Source: Akkermansiaceae bacterium (GTDB taxonomy: Bacteria; Verrucomicrobiota; Verrucomicrobiia; Verrucomicrobiales; Akkermansiaceae). From it: a stretch of 64,000 bases of DNA. The stretch's first letter is position 1, and every line of letters begins with the position of its first letter. Position numbers and translations under genes: made by a program. Below the pieces are notes generated by a model that was given only the letters and a program-made list of their open reading frames with translations, did not search any database and was not told the DNA's origin. Positions 10,209-18,217 of this stretch are shown one piece after another. Location: assembly GCA_013041925.1 (NCBI GenBank), contig JABDRB010000011.1:186001-250000 (forward strand), written 5' to 3'.

Positions 10209-11564
10209 TTAAAGCTTCTCGCCGTATTGCCAGCCCTCTCGAGTGGGCTCCTTGATCAGTTCGTTTAGCTCGGGCTGGCCTTTGACAAGCATCTTTTCGG
10301 GATCCCAATCAATCGTCTTACCCGTGCGCTGGGCGAGAGCACCGAGAAGAACCATCTCAGTAAGTGGTGCCGCGTAGTCGAACTGCGACCCAGGTGCCGG
10401 ACCTTCGCCCTTGATGGCACGCACCCACTCGTCAATCGGCCCCCCCTTCACGGATGGCGAACGATCCATCTTGGCTAACTTCGGCTTCAGCTCATTAAAT
10501 GCCGAGCTAGGAGTGAGGCGTGGACTCCGCGGACGCATCCCTGGGTGGTAGAGTGTGTTTTCCGTGCCCTCCATATACATGCCACCTCCGGCGTCGAGCG
10601 GTTTACCCTCATCCCAACGCTTGGGCAACGGCACATCGTATCCTTTTTCATACCATGTAAGCTTAACTGGCGGCTTTTTACCGCGAGCAGGGAAGTGATA
10701 GGTAATCACCGAGCCCATGGGAATGAATCCTGGATTCAACGGCTCTTTGCGCTCCACCTCCACCTTGATCGGCGAGCCGAGCCCAAGCACCCAGAACGGC
10801 GCGTCAAAGGTGTGACAACCAATGTCTCCCAAGGCACCACATCCGTAGTCCCACCATCCACGCCAACGGGTCGGCAAGTAGTCGAGACTGTAATCACGGC
10901 GCTTGGTTGGCCCCTGCCAGAGGTCCCAATCAAGCGTGCTCGGAGCGGGTCCGGATTGAGGTGGGAATGATGAGGGGGGGATAAACCACGGTGCATTGGG
11001 ACGGTTGGTCCAAGTCACCACCTCCTTGACATCACCAACGATGCCCGCGTCAACCCACTCCTTGATGCGGCGCATGCCGTCGAAGGTGTGGCCTTGATTC
11101 CCCATCTGAGTGACCACCTTGTAGTGGGCCGCCGCCTTGCGCAACGTGCGGCACTGCCAGATGTTGTGAGCGAGAGGTTTCTGCACAAAAACGTGTTTCC
11201 CCCGCTCCATGGCCGCCATGGCAGCGGCAAAGTGGGTGTGGTCAGGTGTCGAGATCGCAACGGCGTCGATGTCATCCCCCATTTTATCGAGCATCACGCG
11301 GAAGTCCTTGAAGCGTGGTGTGTCTGGGTATTTCTTGTAGTGTGGAGCTGCCTTGACATCATCGACGTCGCACAGCGCCACCTGATTTTCATTGGCCGCG
11401 CTTCTTGTGGCATAGCCACCCATGCCACCAACACCGACCACGGCGATGTTGAGTTTGCTGTTGGCTGATGCTCCTGGCTTACCAATCGCAAAGCGTGGAA
11501 GCGTTGTGGCGGCTGCGGTTAAACTCGCTGTTTTTAGAAACTTACGACGGTTGGCGTGATTCAT
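10209..11564 (-). CDS. Tat-exported Gfo/Idh/MocA family oxidoreductase, second copy
   Basis: Same family and architecture as the gene downstream of it. The frame is open further upstream, but the ATG at 11564 places the twin-arginine leader (NRRKFLKTA) directly at the N-terminus, which decides the start. Rossmann motif GVGGMGG, QKPLAHN and a C-terminal GDIGCHTFDAPF segment are present; about 451 residues. The two proteins are clearly diverged paralogues, not a recent duplication. They are probably cotranscribed (72-base gap). They may act on different oxidised sugars released by the esterase and sulfatase activities nearby, which is inference from context only. Confidence 0.85.
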   Translation of the reverse strand: MNHANRRKFLKTASLTAAATTLPRFAIGKPGASANSKLNIAVVGVGGMGGYATRSAANENQVALCDVDDVKAAPHYKKYPDTPRFKDFRVMLDKMGDDIDAVAISTPDHTHFAAAMAAMERGKHVFVQKPLAHNIWQCRTLRKAAAHYKVVTQMGNQGHTFDGMRRIKEWVDAGIVGDVKEVVTWTNRPNAPWFIPPSSFPPQSGPAPSTLDWDLWQGPTKRRDYSLDYLPTRWRGWWDYGCGALGDIGCHTFDAPFWVLGLGSPIKVEVERKEPLNPGFIPMGSVITYHFPARGKKPPVKLTWYEKGYDVPLPKRWDEGKPLDAGGGMYMEGTENTLYHPGMRPRSPRLTPSSAFNELKPKLAKMDRSPSVKGGPIDEWVRAIKGEGPAPGSQFDYAAPLTEMVLLGALAQRTGKTIDWDPEKMLVKGQPELNELIKEPTREGWQYGEKL

Positions 11565-11787
11565 AATAGATGATGATGGTTGATTGATACGCCATAAACT
11601 ACGTGAAAATAGTCCTGAAATATCACTAAAGATCACTTATTTGACACCGCGCGCCCAATTTGCACCACGGCAACCCATGAAAAGGCACAAAAATCGGGAA
11701 AAAAACGTTATCTTAATAAGAACTAATGGAAAATCGCCCACGTGATCAAACTCAACATCCAAATCATCTGGATCCGCCCTCGTGGAC

Positions 11788-12132
11788 TTACGACTGCACT
11801 TTTTTGACAAAACAGGCTTTTAACGCAATCGAAAGGCCATCCATTTTACAGTCGATCTCATGATCGCCATCGACCAAACGGATCGGTTTGGATTTCATCC
11901 CGCTTTTTAACACCTTGGAGGTTCCCTTCAGTTTTAAATCCTTGATCATCTGAACGATGTCCCCTTTTTCCAAGACATTGCCGTAGGCATCCTTCACAAC
12001 ACGCTCCTCGACATGTTCATCCTCCTCCACGATCTCTTTGGGCCACTCGTGTCCACAGGTCATGCATTCATACTTGTCCTTGTGATCAACAATATCGTCA
12101 ACCGTGCAGATGGGGCAGGAAATATCAGCCAT
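11788..12132 (-). CDS. phnA: PhnA/YjdM-type zinc-ribbon protein
   Basis: A 114-residue cytoplasmic protein with an N-terminal zinc ribbon (CPIC, then CMTCGHEW about 18 residues later) and the conserved C-terminal domain of the PhnA/YjdM family (DAYGNVLEKGDIV, LKLKGTSKVLKSG). Despite the phosphonate name, no phn genes are nearby, and family members are often solitary with no settled role. The open frame begins with a TTG at 12138; the ATG at 12132 is the likelier start. A rho-independent terminator stands about 60 bases before this ATG in the same orientation, so expression may depend on read-through. Confidence 0.85.
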   Translation of the reverse strand: MADISCPICTVDDIVDHKDKYECMTCGHEWPKEIVEEDEHVEERVVKDAYGNVLEKGDIVQMIKDLKLKGTSKVLKSGMKSKPIRLVDGDHEIDCKMDGLSIALKACFVKKVQS

Positions 12133-12138
12133 GTTCAA

Positions 12139-12448
12139 AGCTAAACCCGATCACCTCACCTCTTGCAAGCCCCGAGTCCTGCAACCACCACAAAAAAATT
12201 GCCGCTACCCCGTGAGGAGTAGCGGCTGGGCTCAGCGAATCCGAAGACTCCCCAAACCCGATTGCGAGTGTGAAGCCCGCGCCGCGAAGGATACCATCCA
12301 TCGCGAACGCCGATATGAGGCGAATTTTACGATGAGCAAGTAAAAAATGGTACCACCCACCACAAGCCATCGATGATATACCAAAAAGTGCATAATAACC
12401 GACATCATATGCGTTGAGCATGACAAGAACCGATTCTACTTTTTATGT
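12139..12448. other. Divergent intergenic region between phnA and the abrB-like gene
   Basis: About 310 bases with no convincing protein. On the minus strand it holds a strong terminator hairpin next to phnA, preceded by about 200 bases that contain only short, compositionally unremarkable reading frames. Such an arrangement fits either a small non-coding RNA or a cis-acting leader (attenuator or riboswitch) of phnA. I could not match it to a known riboswitch class by eye. Confidence 0.4.
12192..12226 (-). terminator. Rho-independent terminator upstream of phnA
   Basis: On the minus strand an 8-bp perfect stem (GCCGCTAC paired with GTAGCGGC) with a 10-base loop is followed at once by AATTTTTTT. 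It lies about 60 bases before the phnA ATG and points toward it. It therefore ends an upstream minus-strand transcript or works as an attenuator within the phnA leader. Confidence 0.8.
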
Positions 12449-12670
12449 ATGAAAATGAATCAATCTGGACAAATTACGATCCCCAAAGAACTTCGCGACA
12501 GATTTGGACTCAACCCCGACTCCGATCTGATCGTGACAGTCAGCAAAGATGGCATCCTCATCAAACCTAGGCCTACTCATCGCCAGCAGGTGAACCAATG
12601 GTTCAAGGATGAACACGGCAATGAATTGGCCACCCTCACCACCGCCCAAATCATGAAGCTGATTCACTGA
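12449..12670 (+). CDS. AbrB/MazE/SpoVT-type swapped-hairpin regulator (antitoxin-like)
   Basis: A 73-residue protein with the typical MNQSGQITIPKELRDRFGL start of AbrB/SpoVT DNA-binding domains, followed by a short tail ending LTTAQIMKLI that resembles the C-terminal toxin-binding tail of PemI/VapB-type antitoxins. No toxin gene (PIN, MazF or similar) follows: the next 450 bases on the plus strand carry no plausible CDS. Start is ATG at 12449 or two codons later at 12455. It may be a stand-alone regulator or the survivor of a toxin-antitoxin pair. Confidence 0.75.
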   Translation: MKMNQSGQITIPKELRDRFGLNPDSDLIVTVSKDGILIKPRPTHRQQVNQWFKDEHGNELATLTTAQIMKLIH

Positions 12671-13065
12671 CGCCAGCACCGTCAGCTAGGGAACCCCACT
12701 CCAGCAGTATGCCGTCCGAGGAATTCTGCTCATTATAGCGTCCCAAGAATCGACTTCCCATGGAGCAGACCGTCCCTATGCATCACGGCACCTCAGGGGA
12801 CGAGTCACCCACTTACCGATAAGACCGCTCAGCTAATCAAGATTTAATAGATGCACACATGCACATATGCGCATATATGCAGACCCAGACGCTCACAGGA
12901 TTAACGACGATCCCGCACCCATTGAGCCGTCAAATTGTCGGCATGAGAAAACACCTAAAAATGAACATAATCCCGCAAGCCCTATCAAAAAGGCAGGCTT
13001 GAACGGCCTGCATGGTCGATGGCCAGCCTCCCGCACATCACTGGAAGATGGAGGGATCCCTGCTA
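12671..13065. other. Non-coding gap between abrB-like gene and Gfo/Idh gene
   Basis: Roughly 400 bases with no supportable gene on either strand; short open frames here lack start context and family likeness. It contains a 31-base alternating purine-pyrimidine tract (12851-12881). I found no tRNA, inverted-repeat pair or toxin remnant. Confidence 0.5.
12851..12881. repeat. Alternating purine-pyrimidine tract with internal palindrome
   Basis: Thirty-one consecutive bases alternate strictly between purine and pyrimidine, composed of ATGC, CACA and ATAT steps, with the perfect 12-base palindrome ATATGCGCATAT at 12865-12876. Such tracts can adopt Z-form or cruciform structure under supercoiling. 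No gene overlaps it. Confidence 0.7.
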
Positions 13066-13100
13066 CAAAAAACCGTCCACAGCGGGATGCCATGGACGGT
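13066..13100 (-). terminator. Rho-independent terminator after the third Gfo/Idh/MocA gene
   Basis: Read on the minus strand, an 8-bp stem (ACCGTCCA with TGGACGGT) and 13-base loop is followed by a run of six T. It begins about 25 bases after the stop codon at 13125. Confidence 0.85.
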
Positions 13101-13124
13101 GTTGATAGTTGGTAAACGGAAGAA

Positions 13125-14498
13125 TCAGATTTTCTGTACCAGCGGCCCCCAGCCCTTGCGGGGTTCACGCCAAGCGAGTTCGTTGATGGAGGGGTCGTTG
13201 GTGATCACACCCTCTTCATTGAGGATGAGCTTCTTACCAGCGCGAGCGCTGAGATTACCAAGTTGGACGTTCGCGGTCATAGGCCCTGCGTAAGCGAAGT
13301 TGGATTGACTGAACTCGCGAGGTTTTTCACCACGGCAAGCCATGAAAAACTCGATATGGTGACCTGGTGAACGCTCGAGTAGCTGCTTCGGTTTGCCAAA
13401 CTCGCGGCGCTTCGTCTCGGGGATAATGCGTGGGCTGTTCCAGTAGTCACCTTGGACAAGGATCTTACCCTTGGTGCCGTAAATTAAGTTGCCGGTCCAC
13501 GGCAGCTTTTTGTTCTCCATTTTGAGTTCTTCCGGAGTTTCTGGCATGACCCTTTCACCGTCTGCCTTTTTTCCTTCATACCAGTAGGTGGCAAATCCTG
13601 GACGATCGGCCGTTGCACGGTAGGTTGCCTTCACGCTCATACCGCCAGGGAATTGGTCACCGACGGGGCTGGTCATAAAAATGGGCTCGCTCGAGGCGGC
13701 ATAACCCGGTTGCATCATGGCATAAATTCCATCCGTGGTATGGCACGCCATATCACCGAGGGCGCCTGAGCCGAAATCGGTCACGCCACGCCAGTTGAAG
13801 CGATGATACGCTTTATCTTTATAGGGGCGCATCGGTGCGGGTCCAATCCAAGATTCCCAGTCGACTTCAGGAGGAATGGGGTCAGCCCCTTCAGGGCGTT
13901 TGCCACCTTGGGGCCAGACGGGTCGGTTGGTCCATGTATGAAACTCGGTGACATCACCGATGGCTCCCGCTTTGACATAATCGTAGACAGTGCGCCAGCC
14001 TGCACCCGCGTGTCCTTGGTTACCCATCTGGGTGACCACCTTCGGGTTCGCTTTATAGGCAGCGGTCAACAACTGGGCTTCGCGCACCGACCAGCTTAGT
14101 GGTTTTTCGGTGTAACAATGAATGCCCATAGAGACAGCTGTCATCGATGGGGCGAAGTGAGTGTGGTCGGGGGTGGATACAAAGACGACGTCGAGTTCCT
14201 TACCATGGTTCTGGAATAACTCACGCCAGTCGGTGTATCCCTTGGCACCTGCCCAGCCTTCTTTTTTCAGAACATTACCCCATGCCCGTTTATCGATCTC
14301 GGCAAACGCCACACACTGGAGGTCGTGCTCGAGGCATTGATCGAGGTGATAGGTGGCCCTCCCTCCGGTGGCGATAAATCCGACCTGGAGTTTGCTGTTA
14401 AGGTTCTGACCACGGACGATGGAAGGAAAACCAAGAGTGGATGCTCCAGCGAGTCCGAGCTGGGTGATAAACTTACGACGGTTGAGTTGTGATGACAT
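13125..14498 (-). CDS. Tat-exported Gfo/Idh/MocA family oxidoreductase, third copy
   Basis: A 457-residue paralogue with its own twin-arginine leader (NRRKFITQLG plus hydrophobic core) and so a periplasmic destination. It keeps the classical EKPLSWS catalytic-region motif, unlike the QKP of the other two copies. The nucleotide-binding loop reads GFIATGGRA, a variant glycine pattern. The segment ALGDMACHTTDGIY corresponds to the GD-G-HT motif of the family. It has its own terminator and is transcribed as a single gene, separated from the other two copies by phnA and the abrB-like gene. Substrate unknown. Confidence 0.85.
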   Translation of the reverse strand: MSSQLNRRKFITQLGLAGASTLGFPSIVRGQNLNSKLQVGFIATGGRATYHLDQCLEHDLQCVAFAEIDKRAWGNVLKKEGWAGAKGYTDWRELFQNHGKELDVVFVSTPDHTHFAPSMTAVSMGIHCYTEKPLSWSVREAQLLTAAYKANPKVVTQMGNQGHAGAGWRTVYDYVKAGAIGDVTEFHTWTNRPVWPQGGKRPEGADPIPPEVDWESWIGPAPMRPYKDKAYHRFNWRGVTDFGSGALGDMACHTTDGIYAMMQPGYAASSEPIFMTSPVGDQFPGGMSVKATYRATADRPGFATYWYEGKKADGERVMPETPEELKMENKKLPWTGNLIYGTKGKILVQGDYWNSPRIIPETKRREFGKPKQLLERSPGHHIEFFMACRGEKPREFSQSNFAYAGPMTANVQLGNLSARAGKKLILNEEGVITNDPSINELAWREPRKGWGPLVQKI

Positions 14499-14673
14499 AA
14501 TCGTTATTGGATAATAATAAACAGAAGGGCACAGAAGAACGCTGTCACCCTATTCCTATATACATACAAAACCCTCAGAAGTTTCAAGAAAGAATCATTT
14601 TCGGATAATTATTTAGCGAATCTGCACTGAAATTGCCTGTCATACCCGCCTGTGCCCTGCTACAAATCTCGGC

Positions 14674-15096
14674 ATGGCCGATTCACTCTGGATGAGATTA
14701 CGTGAGGTGCGCTGGGAACAATTCACCTGCACACCCGCACCTAAAAAATCCTTACCCAAGATGCTCGAGAATCTGGCGTCCCGTAAGGAGGCGCGCGCCA
14801 TGAAAGCGAGCCATGAACTGTGGGTGGCGCTCTGCTCAGAGGGAATCCAACCCGCGGCCGAGCCGTGCCTCCCATTTCTCATCGAAATCCTCGGCATCTC
14901 AGAAGCCGCCGTGCAGGGCGAAATTCTCGATCTCTTACTCCAATTCACCCAGCTCCCGAACGATACCAGTGCCCAAGAATGGCAAAAATATATCCGCATG
15001 ATGCTGCACCAACAACATCGATATTTCACCAAACTCAGCCACTCGCGCGATGCCATCATCGCCGATAAGGCACATCAGATGCTCGAGTTGATCTAG
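14674..15096 (+). CDS. Small HEAT-like helical repeat protein
   Basis: A 140-residue, apparently cytoplasmic all-helical protein. The central part (ELWVALCSEGIQPAA, then PCLPFLIEILG and VQGEILDLLLQF) has the helix-turn-helix spacing of HEAT/armadillo-type repeats found in small proteins of unknown role in many bacteria. There is no signal peptide or catalytic motif. An overlapping antisense frame of similar length is rejected because its composition is unlike a protein. It is divergent from the Gfo/Idh gene and not obviously in an operon. Function cannot be assigned. Confidence 0.55.
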   Translation: MADSLWMRLREVRWEQFTCTPAPKKSLPKMLENLASRKEARAMKASHELWVALCSEGIQPAAEPCLPFLIEILGISEAAVQGEILDLLLQFTQLPNDTSAQEWQKYIRMMLHQQHRYFTKLSHSRDAIIADKAHQMLELI

Positions 15097-15184
15097 TGCG
15101 ATCACCCGCTGGATAGCTCAGTGGGGGGCTGAACGAAACGCGGTTAGAATATTTGTCATTCGCTCTCCATAGAGATGCGATAGC

Positions 15185-15213
15185 TTGACGAAATAAATGA
15201 CATTCCATATGAA
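15185..15213 (+). promoter_or_regulatory. Sigma-70-like promoter for the esterase gene
   Basis: TTGACG and TATGAA are separated by 17 bases, close to the -35/-10 consensus. They end about 87 bases upstream of the ATG at 15301 in an otherwise empty 200-base gap. Confidence 0.45.
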
Positions 15214-15300
15214 CAGGAACGCCCGACCTTCACCCTTTGTTTTTCACACAGGATTTAGGATAGACAGGGCTAACCTAAACCAACTCACCTCTCCCCAACA

Positions 15301-18174
15301 ATGAAATCTATCCTCACATACATCCTGCTGTTATTATCGATGGCAGCATCCGCCTCTTCAGCCGATCAAAAGTTAGTGGTCGCTGTCCCGTTCACCGATA
15401 ACATGGTTCTGCAAAGGCAGACGGCCGTGCCTATCTGGGGATTCGACACCCCAGGAAACAAAGTTGTGATCGAATTTGCAGGCCAAACAAAGACGGCCGT
15501 CACCGACAATCATGGCGATTGGATGGTGAAGCTCGATCCGCTTAACGTATCACATCACGAGCAGGAGTTAAAGATCACGAACAATGAGAACGAATCCATT
15601 GTGCTCCAAGGGGTATTAGTGGGTGAAGTGTGGTTCTCATCCGGCCAGTCGAACATGGTCTGGAGCGCAGGCAAGAGTATGTGCAACGGGATTGCACGCA
15701 AAATTGCGGCATCCAAGGAGGATATCCCCATCAGGGAAATAAATATCAACACCGTATCTGCCCTCTACCCACAGAAAAAAGCGACATCGGACGGTGGATG
15801 GAAAAAGGCCAAGGAGGCGAGCCAATTCTCGGCCTTGTCACTGTCGTTTGCTTATCAGCTCTACAAGGAGTTAAACATGCCAATCGGTATTCTGCTCAGT
15901 GCCCATAGCAACACCCGAGTCGAAGCATTCACCCAACGTCAGGCCATTGAAGCCCACCCCAAACTCATGGCTGATGCGGATCTCATCCACAACGCGGACC
16001 CGCTCAGCCAACAAGGCGTCGATGCCTTCAAACAATACTACAACGACCTAGGCACCTGGCAAAAAGATGCCGGCGTGATTGCGCAGGCGGGTGGCAAGGT
16101 CCCCAAACGCCCGAGTCTCCCTGGCATCGCTGGCATGTGGCGCGGTCCGTCCCAATTTTACAACGGTAAAATCAATCCCGTCATCCCGTTTGCGGTCCGT
16201 GGAGCCATCTGGTGTCAAGGGACCAGTAACAGCAAGGACGGTAAAATCTACGCCGCAAGAATGGAAGCCCTCGTCAAGGGTTGGAGAGATGCTTGGGCGA
16301 TGCCCAAAATGCCGTTCTACTTCACCCAAATGCAGTGTTATGGCACGCCCCACTCAGATTCCGTAGGATTTGCCGACATCCGTCAGGCACAGCATCTGTT
16401 CTTCATCAACAACCGCGAGAATGTCGGTATGGTTGTCCAGTCCGACCTCAATTCTGCGCGACCAAGCGGGATTCACTACTACAACAAGCTTCACCCGGGT
16501 ATGCGAATGGCACGCTGGGCGTTGGCCAAGGATTACGGCAAGGACATCGCCTACACTGGCCCTATTTATGCTGGATACCAGATCAAGGGGGGCAAGGCGA
16601 TTGTCTCTTTTGAAAAAGGAAGCCTCTTTGGTGGATTGATGGTCGCTAACAAGGGCATGGCCAAGGATTACAAAGAACCGGGGAAATTTGTTGAACCGGC
16701 CAAAGCAACTCCCGACGCCAAGCTCAACCATTTCCGCCTATGCGGCAAAGACAAAAAATGGCACACCGCTGATGCTGTCATCGTTGGTGACACGGTGGTG
16801 GTTAGCTCTCAAAGCGTTCCGGCACCCATGGGTGTGCAATACGCCTATAATTCCGTTCCGGAAAACTCGAACCTTTATAACCAAGCTGGTCTGCCCGCCA
16901 CTCCATTTGCAGCCATCAATGGCAAGCTCATCTTTGAGGAAGACAACCTTGCACAATTAGCCGCGCAGAAAGCCAAATACGCTCGTTACACTGACCCAAA
17001 CTACCCGATCCTTCAGGTGGCTCAATACTACCGTGATGGTGCCATCCTCCAACGTGACAAGCCTATCCCAGTCTGGGGCCACGCAAATCAAGGGGTCAAG
17101 GTGACCATCACTCTCGGCGGCGTTACCAAGACCGCCGTTGCTAACGACTACCAACAATGGGCGGTTGAATTTCCTGCCATGAAAGCATCGACCCAACCCA
17201 TCACCTTGACTGTCGAATCGAGCCATGATCGCCGCCGGATAGTCAAAAACATCCTCGTCGGCGACGTGTGGTACCTCACTGGCACATCACAACTCACGTC
17301 CGAATGGGCCTACAACCAGCGCGATCAAGATGCCAAGCTCCCCGCAAGCCAACCGCTCGTGCGTGAGTTCCGAAAAAAAACCAAGGCCAGTACCTCGCCG
17401 ACACCCAGAAAGCGAAGCTTCGAAACTGGTGGCGGCAAATACCGCTCGTCATGGATGGCCGCGGAATACACGAAAGACGGTAAAGGGGTAACGATGTTTG
17501 CGTATGAATTTGCCAAAGCTCTCAACCGTCAGGGGATTCCACAAGGATTTATAACCATGTCATCTGGCCGAGGCGGCCATCACCCGCAAATCGCCTCGCC
17601 ACTATCATGGACATCATTTGATGGCGTTAAGGCCATGAAGCATCCGGCGTTTCAAGCTCGCCTTAATGAATTGCGGCTGCTGTTCCCTCACACAGAAGTA
17701 GCCAAAGCAGCAACCGCTCAACATCTGCGCGAAGTTCAAGAATTTGTCCAAACGATTATTAATGCCGGCAAGCGGGGATCGGATATGTCCATGGGGCTGC
17801 CACTGCAGGGACCCACATTCCCAGTAGCCGGCAAGGGAGAAACCATCACAGCAAACATGATTCCGACCTTTACCTACAACTGGTGTGTGAGCCCGCTCAC
17901 TCCCATGGCCGTCTCTGGTGTGATCTGGATTCCAGCGGATTACAACCTCGGCCATACCCCTGAAAACTATGCCGCAGAATTGGAAATCTATGCCAAGAGC
18001 CTACCCAACACCTATGGGCAAGATAAGGTGCAGTTCATTTACGCTCACCCTGCCGCGACTTTGGTCAAGGATATCACCCCAGCTAGGCTTCCCAATGCCA
18101 AAAGCGTGATCTTGGACCAGTGGCCGAAAAGCTTAAAAGACATTGCCATCAAAATGGCCAAACTGGCAGAGTGA
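15301..18174 (+). CDS. Secreted tandem sialate-O-acetylesterase-like SGNH protein
   Basis: A 957-residue exported protein (signal peptide ending near ASASSA) made of two successive copies of a sialate-O-acetylesterase-like unit: a beta-sandwich (FTDNMVLQRQ...VPIWG; then YYRDGAILQRDKPIPVWG) followed by an SGNH domain. Copy 1 has the SSGQSNM motif (residues 113-119, Ser117 the expected nucleophile). However, its WYQGESN equivalent reads IWCQGTSN and the terminal Asp-Ile-His reads Gly-Ile-His (390-392). In copy 2 the motif is TGTSQL (660-665), block III reads IWIPADYN and the terminal His block is absent. Family members remove acetyl groups from sugars. Here copy 2 is probably non-catalytic and copy 1 possibly altered. 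Confidence 0.8.
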   Translation: MKSILTYILLLLSMAASASSADQKLVVAVPFTDNMVLQRQTAVPIWGFDTPGNKVVIEFAGQTKTAVTDNHGDWMVKLDPLNVSHHEQELKITNNENESIVLQGVLVGEVWFSSGQSNMVWSAGKSMCNGIARKIAASKEDIPIREININTVSALYPQKKATSDGGWKKAKEASQFSALSLSFAYQLYKELNMPIGILLSAHSNTRVEAFTQRQAIEAHPKLMADADLIHNADPLSQQGVDAFKQYYNDLGTWQKDAGVIAQAGGKVPKRPSLPGIAGMWRGPSQFYNGKINPVIPFAVRGAIWCQGTSNSKDGKIYAARMEALVKGWRDAWAMPKMPFYFTQMQCYGTPHSDSVGFADIRQAQHLFFINNRENVGMVVQSDLNSARPSGIHYYNKLHPGMRMARWALAKDYGKDIAYTGPIYAGYQIKGGKAIVSFEKGSLFGGLMVANKGMAKDYKEPGKFVEPAKATPDAKLNHFRLCGKDKKWHTADAVIVGDTVVVSSQSVPAPMGVQYAYNSVPENSNLYNQAGLPATPFAAINGKLIFEEDNLAQLAAQKAKYARYTDPNYPILQVAQYYRDGAILQRDKPIPVWGHANQGVKVTITLGGVTKTAVANDYQQWAVEFPAMKASTQPITLTVESSHDRRRIVKNILVGDVWYLTGTSQLTSEWAYNQRDQDAKLPASQPLVREFRKKTKASTSPTPRKRSFETGGGKYRSSWMAAEYTKDGKGVTMFAYEFAKALNRQGIPQGFITMSSGRGGHHPQIASPLSWTSFDGVKAMKHPAFQARLNELRLLFPHTEVAKAATAQHLREVQEFVQTIINAGKRGSDMSMGLPLQGPTFPVAGKGETITANMIPTFTYNWCVSPLTPMAVSGVIWIPADYNLGHTPENYAAELEIYAKSLPNTYGQDKVQFIYAHPAATLVKDITPARLPNAKSVILDQWPKSLKDIAIKMAKLAE

Positions 18175-18217
18175 CGCGCATGGATCGGCTGCAGCCATCA
18201 TACTCGGCCGCTGACAG

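Noticed and set aside
12232-12426. Small minus-strand membrane-like protein upstream of the phnA terminator
   Set aside because: The 64-codon frame has a hydrophobic stretch but no start context, and an overlapping frame is equally long; composition does not favour either.
14640-15059. 139-codon antisense frame
   Set aside because: Shadow of the HEAT-like protein gene; its sequence is rich in Ser, Arg, Trp and Cys without any domain pattern.
15111-15126. tRNA-like GGATAGCTCAGTGGGG segment
   Set aside because: It resembles a tRNA D-arm, but no acceptor stem, anticodon arm or T-arm follows, so it is not a tRNA gene.
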